Made by a program: the position numbers and the translations under genes. Shown piece after piece: positions 37,038 through 45,853 of a stretch of DNA of 64,000 bases (positions are counted from its first letter, which is position 1; each line of letters begins with the position of its first letter). The stretch is from Bacteroidia bacterium (GTDB lineage: Bacteria > Bacteroidota > Bacteroidia > CAILMK01 > JBBDIG01): the NCBI GenBank assembly GCA_040880525.1, contig JBBDIG010000014.1:101369-165368 (forward strand), given 5' to 3'. The notes beneath the pieces were generated by a model, which did not search any database, was not told where the DNA came from, and was given only the letters and a program-made list of their open reading frames with translations.

Positions 37038-38891
37038 TCATTCTTTGAGCCGTTCCAGCATGATCTTATCCAGGAACACATTCCTGTCTTCTCCATTTGG
37101 AATGCTCAAATCGTTATCCATTTCAATTTTAATAATGATGTCCCTGTCCTGTAGATTTTCAAATATGAATTGGTGCTTTTCATTTGTCCCGGTAAGAAAA
37201 TAATCGGTTAGCAGCGCATCGTTAAAATAAATATTAAGGTGCGGAAATACCCCCTTTGCACTGGTTCCGTATGCAAGAATACTCACATTGTATTTTCCTT
37301 TCCTGATAGAAACGGGTTGTGAATGAATGGCCCCGGTCCAGATGGCAAGTTTTTGAATATCCGGATATTGTGTACCGTCATTTCCCCAATCATCATATCG
37401 TAAAACAATATAGTCATCGCTTTCCAGTTCTCTGGAAACAAAGAGTTCAGCGGATGCATCCATAAATTCACCTTTCCTGGTTGAGATAAATGACGTTTCC
37501 AGTTGCCTGCGTTTGGCCGTATCAAGCTCCGGCTCGCTATGGGCGCTGATGATCCAAAATCCATCTAAATTGTATTTGTCCGAACTTTTATTTAAAATGG
37601 AATCTACCAGATCTTCTTTTTTAGCTGAAAAAACATCCGATTTAATATTGAGATATTTAATAAAATAACTGTTTTGTGCAGATGTTCGTTCGTTGATCAT
37701 TGGATAGTTATCTGGATTTTCATCTGCCACGAACTGCATAATTTCTCTGAATTGTGTTTTTGAGACCTTGTTGTAAAAATCCTTGCTTACAATCAGATCC
37801 GTGATGGAAATGACCACAACCAGGCTTATGATCATTGCCTTCACCGAATTTGATTTGAATAATGCAATACCAATGGCGACAGCCAAAAGGATAGCAGGTA
37901 AAACTACAATAGTATAGCGTGGAAAAAGCATTGGAACTACCAGAACAGAACGGATATAGGTAATCATATAAGTTGTGAATACCCAGCAAATACATACGAA
38001 CAAGGAGAATGACAGCGGTGAGTCTTTTAATTTTCGTGGTTCACCTTTATATACCGATAAAGTCGCATGTAAAATATAAACGACCAGTAAGAGGATGATA
38101 ACCGGAATCAGCAGTTGGGAATCACCAAAGTATTCAGAAAAAAAATTGGCCATAAAAGCATCGGAAATATTGGTTATCCAAAAGGATTTGATTTCTGATA
38201 CAGTGACCAGGAACGGCAGCCACGGGGTATAGCCGAGGATAATGATCACTGCGGCAGTGAGATATGCTTTGAACATTTGCTTGCGTTCGTCACCGGTTTC
38301 CTGTAAAATAAATATAAGGGCCAGTAAACTCTGGGAAGCAACGATGAACAGGCTGTAATAGTGGGTATAGAGAAGACACAAGGTAAATAGGGCATATAAC
38401 AAAGCGTTTATTCGATTGGGCACTTTCACAATTTTAATAAAGTAAGTGAAGGAAAGGGCCGCAAAAGTGAAAGCGAGCATGTAACCGCGAGCTTCCTGAG
38501 AATACTTGATCGCATAAAAATTTATGGTGGTAAGCAAGGCGGCAATTAATCCCAGGCGGTGATTATAGATGGTCTTACCAAGCAGAAACATTGCATATAC
38601 ACCCACAGTTCCGGTTATAACAGAGGTAAACCTGGCTACATAAGCGGTGTGCCCAAAAATTGAAAATGAAAAACGTTCAATGACATAATGGAGAGGGGGA
38701 TGTTGGTCACAACAGCGTAACATATTGAAAAAGTGGCTCCAGGATTGACTGGGGTCCGCTTCTACCATGGTGTGTAATTCATCCAGCCACAGACTTTGAA
38801 AGTCCAGGTTCCAGATTCTTAATAGGAAGGCACAGATCAGGATCCCGGCTATTGCCCCTTTTTTCCGGATTGCATTAAATATCGGCTTCAT
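37038..38891 (-). CDS. GT39-type membrane glycosyltransferase with C-terminal beta-sandwich domain
   Basis: A 617-aa GT-C protein. Loop one has SLWLDELHTMVEADPSQSW, with the Asp-Glu expected of the lipid-linked sugar-binding site, then CCDQHPPLHYVIER and, after helix 4, IKYSQEARGYML, all typical of PMT_2/GT39 proteins. About eleven helices run to residue ~365. The C-terminal ~250 residues are soluble and end in a beta-rich segment (from GAIHSQPVSIRKGKYNVSIL) like a carbohydrate-binding module. It stands alone; a 279-bp AT-rich gap separates it from dxr. Confidence 0.82.
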   Translation of the reverse strand: MKPIFNAIRKKGAIAGILICAFLLRIWNLDFQSLWLDELHTMVEADPSQSWSHFFNMLRCCDQHPPLHYVIERFSFSIFGHTAYVARFTSVITGTVGVYAMFLLGKTIYNHRLGLIAALLTTINFYAIKYSQEARGYMLAFTFAALSFTYFIKIVKVPNRINALLYALFTLCLLYTHYYSLFIVASQSLLALIFILQETGDERKQMFKAYLTAAVIIILGYTPWLPFLVTVSEIKSFWITNISDAFMANFFSEYFGDSQLLIPVIILLLVVYILHATLSVYKGEPRKLKDSPLSFSLFVCICWVFTTYMITYIRSVLVVPMLFPRYTIVVLPAILLAVAIGIALFKSNSVKAMIISLVVVISITDLIVSKDFYNKVSKTQFREIMQFVADENPDNYPMINERTSAQNSYFIKYLNIKSDVFSAKKEDLVDSILNKSSDKYNLDGFWIISAHSEPELDTAKRRQLETSFISTRKGEFMDASAELFVSRELESDDYIVLRYDDWGNDGTQYPDIQKLAIWTGAIHSQPVSIRKGKYNVSILAYGTSAKGVFPHLNIYFNDALLTDYFLTGTNEKHQFIFENLQDRDIIIKIEMDNDLSIPNGEDRNVFLDKIMLERLKE

Positions 38892-39075
38892 TAATACATT
38901 GTAATTTGATCTCTAATTAATATGACTTTCTTTAACCCCCTGTTTGCGTGAGATCAGCAATGGCGGAAAAATTTTGATCGTCTGGCATTGGTCAAATGTA
39001 GAAATTGAATTACAAATCAGAAGATTGGCTTGCCTTGCATCTTCCATCTAATATCGTCTGAAAAGTATTAAGAGG

Positions 39076-39225
39076 ACGAACTGAAACTGTGGTTGCACGA
39101 AAAATATGATGCAGAAAAAGCACGGCTGGACGAAATGGCATCCGGACGTGAGGGCGAATCCATTGACCTGACGCTAGGATGCTTATCCTGTGCCGTTGGG
39201 AAGCCGGCATCCGCTCAGTGTGGTT
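39076..39225 (+). pseudogene. Displaced fragment of pheS
   Basis: 150 bases nearly identical to 41751-41899 inside pheS (about nine differences by eye, one of them a one-base insertion after TTGACCTGACGC that shifts the frame). It would encode KYDAEKARLDEMASGREGES and then breaks. The right end joins a REP-like hairpin arm at the shared bases GGTT. Confidence 0.9.
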
Positions 39226-39252
39226 TTCCTCGTGCCTTTACCGTGCTTGTTT

Positions 39253-39377
39253 CTGCCGGATTATTAAAGGGCTAAAGCCCTGATGCCTGAGTGGTGCTCT
39301 CTTTTCCCCGCCTTGAAGGACGGAGCTATTGATCGGAGGACGGATTGCCCCGATCTGGCGCGAGGTTTTCCCCGCAG
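39253..39377. repeat. REP-like palindromic element, copy A
   Basis: Contains AGGGCTAAAGCCCT (39268-39281, perfect palindrome), a CCCCGCC...GGACGGAG hairpin and CTGGCGCGAGGTTTTCC, in the same order as copy B at 41338. A loose right arm (TTTTCCTCGTGCCTTT, 39224-39239) also follows the pheS fragment. It lacks about 18 bases present in copy B and its last hairpin is broken. Confidence 0.85.
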
Positions 39378-39404
39378 GACGGAGTAAATAAACGCTAAAA
39401 ATAA

Positions 39405-41261
39405 CTACTGTTTAATCACCTTGTAAATTCCGGCTATTTCATCTTCGGTCTGGACGTGGATGAAATACATACCGGGGGGCAATCCATCCACAGGTATATT
39501 TATCATCGTATTTTCCAAGGTTGAGAACCGCTGTTCTTGCAATATCTTCCCAGTTACGTCAGTAAGCGAAACCGTTACCCTTTCATATTTCTTCAGGCCA
39601 TTTTTGCATTCAATAAAAATATCACCTGCCACGGGATTTGGATAAAGGATAAAATTTGAATTTGGGGCGGTGGCCGAAACTCCTATTGGTTTCTCTATTG
39701 TAACCCGGATAGTTTCGGAAGTATCAATGCAACCTTCCTGGCTCCACACTATGGCATACAACGCAGTGGAAGTCATTGAGCCATAAGGCGGCATAAGGTG
39801 GAAGGCGGCTGAATCCTGCGTTGAAAGATTATTGTCCTGATACCACATATAAAAGTTCGCCTCATATTTTTCCGGGAAGGCTACCCCAACCTGGGCACTT
39901 TGTGTATCCTTAATTGCAAAATCATTGGCTGGGTCGAGTGTCAGGACAAAATCATTGCAATTAACAATCTTGGCAATAAAATAATCCGTGGGCTTAGCAG
40001 AATGAAAATCACTGCCCATGTTAAGTGGGCCGGAATACTTTCCTGCAATGGTGATATTATCTGCGCTGTCCAGTGTCATGCCCAGCATATAAGCATTGCC
40101 ATTGCTTTGGTTCAGGTAGTTCCATTTTTCATTGCCGTCAAAATCAAGGTGGTGAATGCCAAACCCCCGGTCATTTACCCCTGCGAATATTCCGTCATTG
40201 TTAAAAATAAGGAGGCTTAAATCCTCATTGGGGCTGTATCGTTTTGCCCATTCAAAGTTGCCTGACAAATCGAATTTGGCAAGGAAAGACCCACGGCCGG
40301 CAAGGGCATCACTTCCAAACTGCACATCGGTGGCCATACCGCCCAAATAGCCCGCGCCATTATGAAATTCTAATACATGGACATCAGAGTTTCCGGTGGC
40401 CGGTGCTGATGTTAGCCATTCGAATTGCCCCGTAGATGTCAGCGTTGCCACAAAGGGGTCTTCGCCCTGGGCATCACTTATAAAATCGTTGCCTCCAATT
40501 GAAACGGTATCGCGCATGCTGCCACCTATGTAAACATTGTTATTTTGATCCGTACCTATAGCCCGGACCCTAGATAGGAATGATGACACTTTAAATGACC
40601 GAAGCCATTGGACCTGCCCGGCCGGAGATAATTTAACTACGTAAAATCCCCGTGGATTGGCAAAATGAAAACTGCCCCATTGTACAGTGCCGTTATAAAC
40701 CCCGGAAAGATAAATTGAACCATCAGTTGCTATTGCATGAACAGCATCATCCACATTACCCCTTGGCTGAATTGACCATTGTGGTTTTCCCTGCCCGTTA
40801 AATTTTATAAAGCCAGAAGCAGTTGGACTATCAATTTCAAGGGAATCATTTTCAACCCATAATGAATTGCCCCCGAACCGGGCCGACAGAAATATATCTC
40901 CCTGGTGCGATGTGAGCTTACCAAAAATACCTGCGGGCAGGTTGTTGGTTAGGGGAGGGATTCCTCCATCCACCCATATTTTCTTGGCCCAAACCAGGTT
41001 TCCCTCACTATTAAAATGTGCAAGGAAATTTTCATTATTATTTAGAAACAGGGAATCCGTAAAAAAAATAAGCGTGTCAGCAGAAGTGCCGGGGGCGTTT
41101 CGCCCTCCATAAATATATAAACCACCCTGCCCATCGGGCGCCACATTCATTAACACGGCACCTTTAGGGCTTATTGGGCTTTTCGACCAAAGTTCCTGGG
41201 CCAGGATTGGAGCAGGAATAAGAAGAAGGGCAAGCAGGATGAGGATTGAAGAAGTTTTCAT
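39405..41261 (-). CDS. T9SS type A cargo protein with SBBP-like beta-propeller repeats
   Basis: A 618-aa secreted protein: signal peptide MKTSSILILLALLLIPAPIL before AQELW; then repeated units of about 45-50 residues (for example GQGGLYIYGG, DQNNNVYIGG, DSADNITIAGKY) as in SBBP propeller proteins; a short beta domain with one Cys pair; and a type A sorting domain (FILYPNPVAGDIFIEC, VTGKILQEQRF, LPPGMYFIHVQ, KVIKQ). It would be exported by T9SS and fixed to the cell surface or released. The -7-like box TATATTTG lies 26 bases upstream. Confidence 0.9.
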   Translation of the reverse strand: MKTSSILILLALLLIPAPILAQELWSKSPISPKGAVLMNVAPDGQGGLYIYGGRNAPGTSADTLIFFTDSLFLNNNENFLAHFNSEGNLVWAKKIWVDGGIPPLTNNLPAGIFGKLTSHQGDIFLSARFGGNSLWVENDSLEIDSPTASGFIKFNGQGKPQWSIQPRGNVDDAVHAIATDGSIYLSGVYNGTVQWGSFHFANPRGFYVVKLSPAGQVQWLRSFKVSSFLSRVRAIGTDQNNNVYIGGSMRDTVSIGGNDFISDAQGEDPFVATLTSTGQFEWLTSAPATGNSDVHVLEFHNGAGYLGGMATDVQFGSDALAGRGSFLAKFDLSGNFEWAKRYSPNEDLSLLIFNNDGIFAGVNDRGFGIHHLDFDGNEKWNYLNQSNGNAYMLGMTLDSADNITIAGKYSGPLNMGSDFHSAKPTDYFIAKIVNCNDFVLTLDPANDFAIKDTQSAQVGVAFPEKYEANFYMWYQDNNLSTQDSAAFHLMPPYGSMTSTALYAIVWSQEGCIDTSETIRVTIEKPIGVSATAPNSNFILYPNPVAGDIFIECKNGLKKYERVTVSLTDVTGKILQEQRFSTLENTMINIPVDGLPPGMYFIHVQTEDEIAGIYKVIKQ

Positions 41262-41286
41262 GGAAATTAATTTTGGTTGTGAATTC

Positions 41287-41294
41287 CAAATATA
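41287..41294 (-). promoter_or_regulatory. Putative -7 promoter element for the SBBP-repeat T9SS gene
   Basis: TATATTTG on the minus strand matches TAnnTTTG; it lies at the end of an alternating (TA) tract (41291-41302) and 26 bases before the start codon. Confidence 0.45.
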
Positions 41295-41337
41295 TATATA
41301 TATGACCTTTTTGTATTTTTTTTAAAATTCTTGCTCC

Positions 41338-41483
41338 TGCCGGGTTATTAAAGGGCTAAAGCCCTGATGCTTGAGTGGTGCTCTCTTTTCTCCGCCCTGA
41401 AGGACGGAGCTATTGATCGAAGGACGGAGTTATTAATGGAGAAACGGATTGCTCCCAATCTGGCGCGAGGTTTTCCTCGTGCC
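41338..41483. repeat. REP-like palindromic element, copy B
   Basis: Three hairpins in a row upstream of pheS: AGGGCTAAAGCCCT (41352-41365), CTCCGCCCTGAAGGACGGAG (41390-41409, one mismatch) and GGCGCGAGG-TTTT-CCTCGTGCC (41462-41483, one G-T pair). The pattern resembles REP elements mobilised by RAYT transposases; no transposase gene is in the window. Confidence 0.85.
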
Positions 41484-41557
41484 TTTTTCTGGGAAAGCGG
41501 CAATATCCTGAAAAGGACAATCGCAGCAGCTTCATCATCAAAACAACCACAAGCCAC

Positions 41558-41565
41558 TAACTTTG
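41558..41565 (+). promoter_or_regulatory. Putative -7 promoter element for pheS
   Basis: TAACTTTG followed by C matches TAnnTTTG but ends only four bases before the pheS ATG, so the transcript would be nearly leaderless or the true start codon lies slightly downstream. Confidence 0.4.
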
Positions 41566-41569
41566 CCGC

Positions 41570-42598
41570 ATGATTCAGGAAAAAATCAACCACCTAAGGC
41601 TACAGGCCGAAGAATTCGATACCGCCACGCCCGATGCGCTGGAGCAATTCCGCATTCACTTTCTCGGAAAGAAGGGAGCACTGCAGGAACTGTTTGGCGC
41701 ACTAAAAGCGGCATCACCAGAAGAGAAGCGCGAAATGGGGAAGCCCATTAACGAACTGAAGCTGTGGTTGCAGGAAAAATATGATTCAGAAAAAGCACGG
41801 CTGGACGAAATGGCATCCGGGCGTGAAGGCGAATCCATTGACCTGACGTTGGATGCTTATCCTGTGCCGTTGGGAGGTCGGCATCCGCTCAGTGTGGTTC
41901 GCAAGCGCATCATCCGCATCTTCGATCGCCTGGGCTATACCGTAGCGGAAGGTCCTGAGATCGTGGATGACTGGCACAATTTCACTGCCCTGAATACACC
42001 GCAGGATCATCCTGCGCGCGATATGCAGGATACGTTTTACGTCCAGACCAATCCTGATATGATTCTTCGCACGCATACATCACCGGTGCAGGTGGGCGTA
42101 ATGGAAAACCAAAACCCGCCCATTCGCATTATTGCGCCCGGCCGCGTTTATCGCAACGAGACGGTCTCGGCCCGCGCACATTGCCAGTTCCACCAGGTAG
42201 AGGGGCTTTTTGTAGCGGAAGATGTATCGTTTGCCGACCTGAAGCAGACGCTCTACTTCTTTGTGCAGGAGCTATTTGGAATCGGCACCGAAATCCGTTT
42301 ACGCCCATCTTATTTCCCTTTCACCGAGCCGTCAGCCGAAATGGATATTTCCTGCCTGATATGCCACGGGAAAGGCTGCGCAGTCTGCAAACACACAGGC
42401 TGGGTAGAAATTCTGGGCTGCGGAATGGTAGACCCTGCCGTGCTCACCAATTGCCGCATTGATCCTGAAAAGTATTCGGGCTTTGCGTTTGGGATGGGCA
42501 TTGAGCGCATCGCCATGCTGCTGTTTGGCCTCAACGACATCCGCCTCTTTTTCGAGAACGATGTGCGATTCCTGAAGCAGTTCCAAAGTTTGAGTTAA
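41570..42598 (+). CDS. pheS: Phenylalanine--tRNA ligase alpha subunit
   Basis: Catalytic subunit that charges tRNA-Phe together with PheT, which is not in the window. 342 aa with the N-terminal tRNA-binding coiled coil (residues 1-90), then the class II core: PGRVYRNETVSARAHCQFHQ (motif 2), RPSYFPFTEPSAEMDI, a four-cysteine insert (CLICHGKGCAVC) seen in many PheS proteins, and FGMGIERIAMLLFGLNDIR (motif 3). A second, broken copy of residues about 62-110 lies 2.7 kb upstream. Confidence 0.97.
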   Translation: MIQEKINHLRLQAEEFDTATPDALEQFRIHFLGKKGALQELFGALKAASPEEKREMGKPINELKLWLQEKYDSEKARLDEMASGREGESIDLTLDAYPVPLGGRHPLSVVRKRIIRIFDRLGYTVAEGPEIVDDWHNFTALNTPQDHPARDMQDTFYVQTNPDMILRTHTSPVQVGVMENQNPPIRIIAPGRVYRNETVSARAHCQFHQVEGLFVAEDVSFADLKQTLYFFVQELFGIGTEIRLRPSYFPFTEPSAEMDISCLICHGKGCAVCKHTGWVEILGCGMVDPAVLTNCRIDPEKYSGFAFGMGIERIAMLLFGLNDIRLFFENDVRFLKQFQSLS

Positions 42599-42637
42599 AC
42601 AAGTTTTAGTATTGTTAAAAATTAATAATTTTGAGAT

Positions 42638-42949
42638 ATGAGCATTATTGATGAAAATATAGATAAAATAAGGGCTTTATGCAACAAGCATAAGGTAACC
42701 CGATTATTTGTATTTGGGTCAATCCTGACTGGTAATTTAAAAAGTAATAGTGATATTGATCTATTGGTTGATTTCTCCAGAGTTGATCTATACGACTATG
42801 CGGATAATTATTTTGATTTTAAAAAATCGTTAGAGAACCTGTTCAAAAGAGAAGTTGATCTTCTTGAGGAAAAAGCCGTTAAAAATCCCTTTCTCAGACA
42901 AGCGATAGATGCTACAAAACAACAGATTTATGAATGCCAGATGATTTAA
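42638..42949 (+). CDS. mntA: MntA-type minimal nucleotidyltransferase (HepT antitoxin family)
   Basis: A 103-aa nucleotidyltransferase of the DNA polymerase beta fold. The signature is FVFGSILTGNLKSNSDIDLL (GSx10DxD, residues about 26-45), with the third carboxylate in REVDLLEE. In intact MntA-HepT modules it AMPylates and silences the HepT ribonuclease. Here the HepT gene that should follow is reduced to a short frameshifted tail, so the antitoxin appears orphaned. Base composition is AT-richer than pheS upstream. Confidence 0.88.
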   Translation: MSIIDENIDKIRALCNKHKVTRLFVFGSILTGNLKSNSDIDLLVDFSRVDLYDYADNYFDFKKSLENLFKREVDLLEEKAVKNPFLRQAIDATKQQIYECQMI

Positions 42950-43015
42950 TTTGGAGTATTGTAATAATCATTTAGAGAAATAAAACAAGAGGTAGAGCGA
43001 TTATTAAATGAGTGA
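42934..43015 (+). pseudogene. Decayed C-terminal remnant of hepT
   Basis: Overlapping the mntA stop, one frame reads MPDDLIWSIV (42934-42963) and, after two apparent one-base losses, another reads REIKQEVERLLNE-stop (ending 43015). Joined, this resembles the HepT end 'DLxIVWxIVxxDLPxLKxQVExLL'. The HEPN core with its RxxxxxH motif is missing, so no active toxin can be made. Confidence 0.7.
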
Positions 43016-43152
43016 ATGGGATAAAATCTTTTTTGAATTTTTAATTACTGAGATTTTCTTCAGCACCAAACCAGAAAGCCTTTTTATTTGCGTTACCCAA
43101 GTCATCAACGCATTCAATTACACGCGCTACAAAATTATACAGGAAGCCTTAT

Positions 43153-44121
43153 TTAAAACATCCTCTGGAACATCTCCGTATCTTTTAATGCTGTGCGAGA
43201 TAAAGATTCTTTCCCTAAGAAAAAGGCCATTGCAACCTCATGGCTGCCACGAGCTGCGGATCTTGGGTCAGGTAAGGTGTAGTCGTAAACGTAGCTGACC
43301 TTGAATCTTCCCTTATTAAAGCCGATCAGAAAATTGAAAGCATCCGAATTAATGTGTGTTTTTGCCGGGCTTGTAATGATGGCACGGTAGGATATACCCC
43401 CGGCAAAAAGTCCCTTATGCAAGTTGATTCCCGGCCATACCTGGGAAACGCTTTCCTGCTTATGCAGTACAAAGTAGGGATTTATTACGTAGCCTTTTGG
43501 GTCAGATGACAACTTCTTGAAATAGCCTGCCTGCGCCACATATTTACGATATACCCCTCTGGAAATATCAAAATAATCTGTTGTTCGGGCAGGTTCCAAA
43601 ATATGATCAGCGCCAAATCCCGCATAAAAATTATCTCCATTAATCAATATACCTGCTCCAAAGTCCGGATAACGATCGCTGTATTTTTTCGTTGGCTCTG
43701 GCGGATGGCCAATTCCCCATTTTAATTTAGAAGGGTCTACCGTCCTGGTATTGTATGATCCTTTTATGCCAGCACGAAAATTCAGCTTTTTACTGATTCT
43801 CAAACTATAGTTGTAGGCCGCTCCTATTGAGGTGCTGCTTGCTACTCCGCTCCTAAAGTTATTCTGGGTAGCAAAAAGGCCAATGCCACCCCCAAGCTTT
43901 TCTATGTGTTGATCATAACCAAGATTAAAAGTTTTATTGCCTGATGAAATTGAACTCCAATGATCGTGGTACACCCCGCTAAGGCGCGCCAAATGAGCAG
44001 TTCCCGCAAAGGCCGGGTTATAGTAAAGTGGGGCCGCCATAGGCTGGCTAAAATTTGGATCCTGTGCCGAAAGGGAAGGGGCTAACAGCATCATCGCTGC
44101 AAAAAAAGTCAGTAGTTTCAT
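43153..44121 (-). CDS. PorP/SprF family type IX secretion outer-membrane protein
   Basis: A 322-aa outer-membrane beta-barrel protein. Start at the ATG 44121, which opens the signal peptide MKLLTFFAAMMLLAPSLSAQ; a longer frame needs a TTG. The mature start DPNFSQPMAAPLYYNPAFAG is the family hallmark. PorP/SprF proteins bridge T9SS to type B cargo at the surface and are usually next to a large type B protein; none is adjacent here, although a type B sorting-domain remnant lies 10 kb away. Confidence 0.92.
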   Translation of the reverse strand: MKLLTFFAAMMLLAPSLSAQDPNFSQPMAAPLYYNPAFAGTAHLARLSGVYHDHWSSISSGNKTFNLGYDQHIEKLGGGIGLFATQNNFRSGVASSTSIGAAYNYSLRISKKLNFRAGIKGSYNTRTVDPSKLKWGIGHPPEPTKKYSDRYPDFGAGILINGDNFYAGFGADHILEPARTTDYFDISRGVYRKYVAQAGYFKKLSSDPKGYVINPYFVLHKQESVSQVWPGINLHKGLFAGGISYRAIITSPAKTHINSDAFNFLIGFNKGRFKVSYVYDYTLPDPRSAARGSHEVAMAFFLGKESLSRTALKDTEMFQRMF

Positions 44122-44389
44122 GGGTCTTAGCAAGTTTAGTTCATGGCCTCTATCAACCCCAAAGCTCTCCTTTTATTGCTTATAAAATATTTTAATTATT
44201 ATAAACTTTATAAACCAGCTTTATTGTACATTTTCAATAACACAGTTCGAATCGGATATGCTAATACTTTCCCTGAAGCCTCGAATTATGCTCGTACTTC
44301 TGAGGGTTTGATTTGAAATCTTCCCTATCATTAGCAATGTATAATCCCCAGGTTACTTTTCCTGGATAGCGAACGAGTGGCTTACCACA

Positions 44390-45853
44390 TCAGCTTTTAA
44401 CAGGAATCTCCTTCAGCGTCTCTAATAAATAATCCCAGAATTTCTGCACTGAGGCAATCTCCGCCCGCTCTTCTGGCGAGTGGGCTCCCCTGATGGTAGG
44501 GCCGAAGGAGATCAGCTCCATGTTCGGATATTTCTGGCCAATGATTCCGCACTCCAGCCCGGCATGTACGGCTTTCACTGCCGGGGTTTTGCCCGTTTGC
44601 TTTTCGTAGACCTGCTTCATTACCTGCAATATTTCTGAGCTGGCGTCCGGCTGCCAGCCAGGATACATTCCCAAATGCCGAACCACTGCACCGGCAAGCT
44701 GAAAGGCTGCGGCCACCATTCCTGCCACGGCCAGTTTTGCGCTATCCAGTGAACTGCGTTGGAGGGTATAGATGTCGCAGGTGCCTTTGGCCAGTTTCAC
44801 TACCGAAAGATTGGTGGAAGTCTCCACAAGCCCCGGTACTTCTGCGCTCATGGCATAAACGCCATTGATGCAGGCATGGAGTGCCCTGACCAACTGTTTG
44901 TGGTTTTTTGCACTTAAAACCTTGTAAGGAGCATCCGCTTTTTCAGCGGTAAAGGTCAGGTTGGGTTCCCGGGCCGCATATTCTGCTTTTAATATTGCTT
45001 CAAATTCTTTCGCCAGTTTCCTGACATTTTCCAGGTCATCGGCTTCGCAGACCATTACCGCTTCGGTTTCGCGGGGGATTGCATTGCGTGCCGTACCTCC
45101 GGCAAATGTGGCCAGTTGCACTTTCGACTTTCCAATAAGGCTGTAAAGGAACCGCGCCATGAGCTTGTTGCTGTTGCCCAGCCCCAGGGAAATATCCATT
45201 CCTGAATGGCCGCCTTTTAATCCCGCCATGCGCAGTTTCAGCGCGCTGCTGTTGGCCGGCAGCTCCTGGGTGTCGAATCTGAGGTGGACGTTGGTGTCCA
45301 CTCCCCCGGCACATCCAATGTAGAGTTCGCCCTCGTCCTCCGAATCCAGGTTCAGCAGGATATCACCTTTCACGAATCCGGGCTGCAGGGCAAAAGCGCC
45401 CGTCATGCCGGTTTCCTCGTCAATGGTGAAAAGGCCCTCCAGTGGGCCGTGGGGAGTATCGGTAGCCTGCAAAAGTGCCATGATGGTGGCCACGCCCATC
45501 CCATTGTCGGCACCCAGCGTAGTGCCAGTTGCCTTTACCCATTGTCCGTCAATCCGCAGTTGAATGGGGTCTTTGGCAAAATCAATCTTCACATCACCAT
45601 TCTTTTGGTGTACCATGTCCAGGTGGCTTTGCAGCGTCACCATCTTGCGGTTTTCCATGCCCGGAGTGGCCGGTTTACGGATCACCACATTTCCGGCCTT
45701 GTCTACCTCCGTTTCCAGGCCCAGCCCTTCTCCAAAGTCCTTTATAAATTTAATGACCTTTTCTTCCTTTTTAGATGGCCGCGGAACCTCGGAAAGGTTT
45801 GCAAAATTGTTCCACACAGCTTTAGGTTCCAGGTTCCTGATTTGGTCTGACAT
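44390..45853 (-). CDS. pepD: Aminoacyl-histidine dipeptidase (M20C)
   Basis: Cytosolic zinc dipeptidase that cuts Xaa-His and other dipeptides. The start is the ATG at 45853 (MSDQIRNLEPKAVWNNF); the frame extends to 46006 without conserved content. 487 aa, full length. Metal and catalytic motifs: LQSHLDMVHQK (His, Asp), TTLGADNGMGVA (bridging Asp), FTIDEETGMTGA (catalytic Glu-Glu), LLNLDSEDEGELYIGCAGG, and a lid domain with GGHSGMDISLGLGNSNKLMAR (split: GGHSGMDI, NSNKLMAR). A TACATTTG box 30 bases upstream supports this start. Confidence 0.95.
   Translation of the reverse strand: MSDQIRNLEPKAVWNNFANLSEVPRPSKKEEKVIKFIKDFGEGLGLETEVDKAGNVVIRKPATPGMENRKMVTLQSHLDMVHQKNGDVKIDFAKDPIQLRIDGQWVKATGTTLGADNGMGVATIMALLQATDTPHGPLEGLFTIDEETGMTGAFALQPGFVKGDILLNLDSEDEGELYIGCAGGVDTNVHLRFDTQELPANSSALKLRMAGLKGGHSGMDISLGLGNSNKLMARFLYSLIGKSKVQLATFAGGTARNAIPRETEAVMVCEADDLENVRKLAKEFEAILKAEYAAREPNLTFTAEKADAPYKVLSAKNHKQLVRALHACINGVYAMSAEVPGLVETSTNLSVVKLAKGTCDIYTLQRSSLDSAKLAVAGMVAAAFQLAGAVVRHLGMYPGWQPDASSEILQVMKQVYEKQTGKTPAVKAVHAGLECGIIGQKYPNMELISFGPTIRGAHSPEERAEIASVQKFWDYLLETLKEIPVKS

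Noticed and set aside
43008..43298. 96-codon plus-strand frame after mntA
   Set aside because: Its second half is antisense to the PorP/SprF gene, its first half overlaps the hepT remnant in another phase, and the protein resembles nothing I know.
45284..45850. 188-codon plus-strand frame opposite pepD
   Set aside because: Antisense to the conserved catalytic region of pepD, no domain, no promoter.
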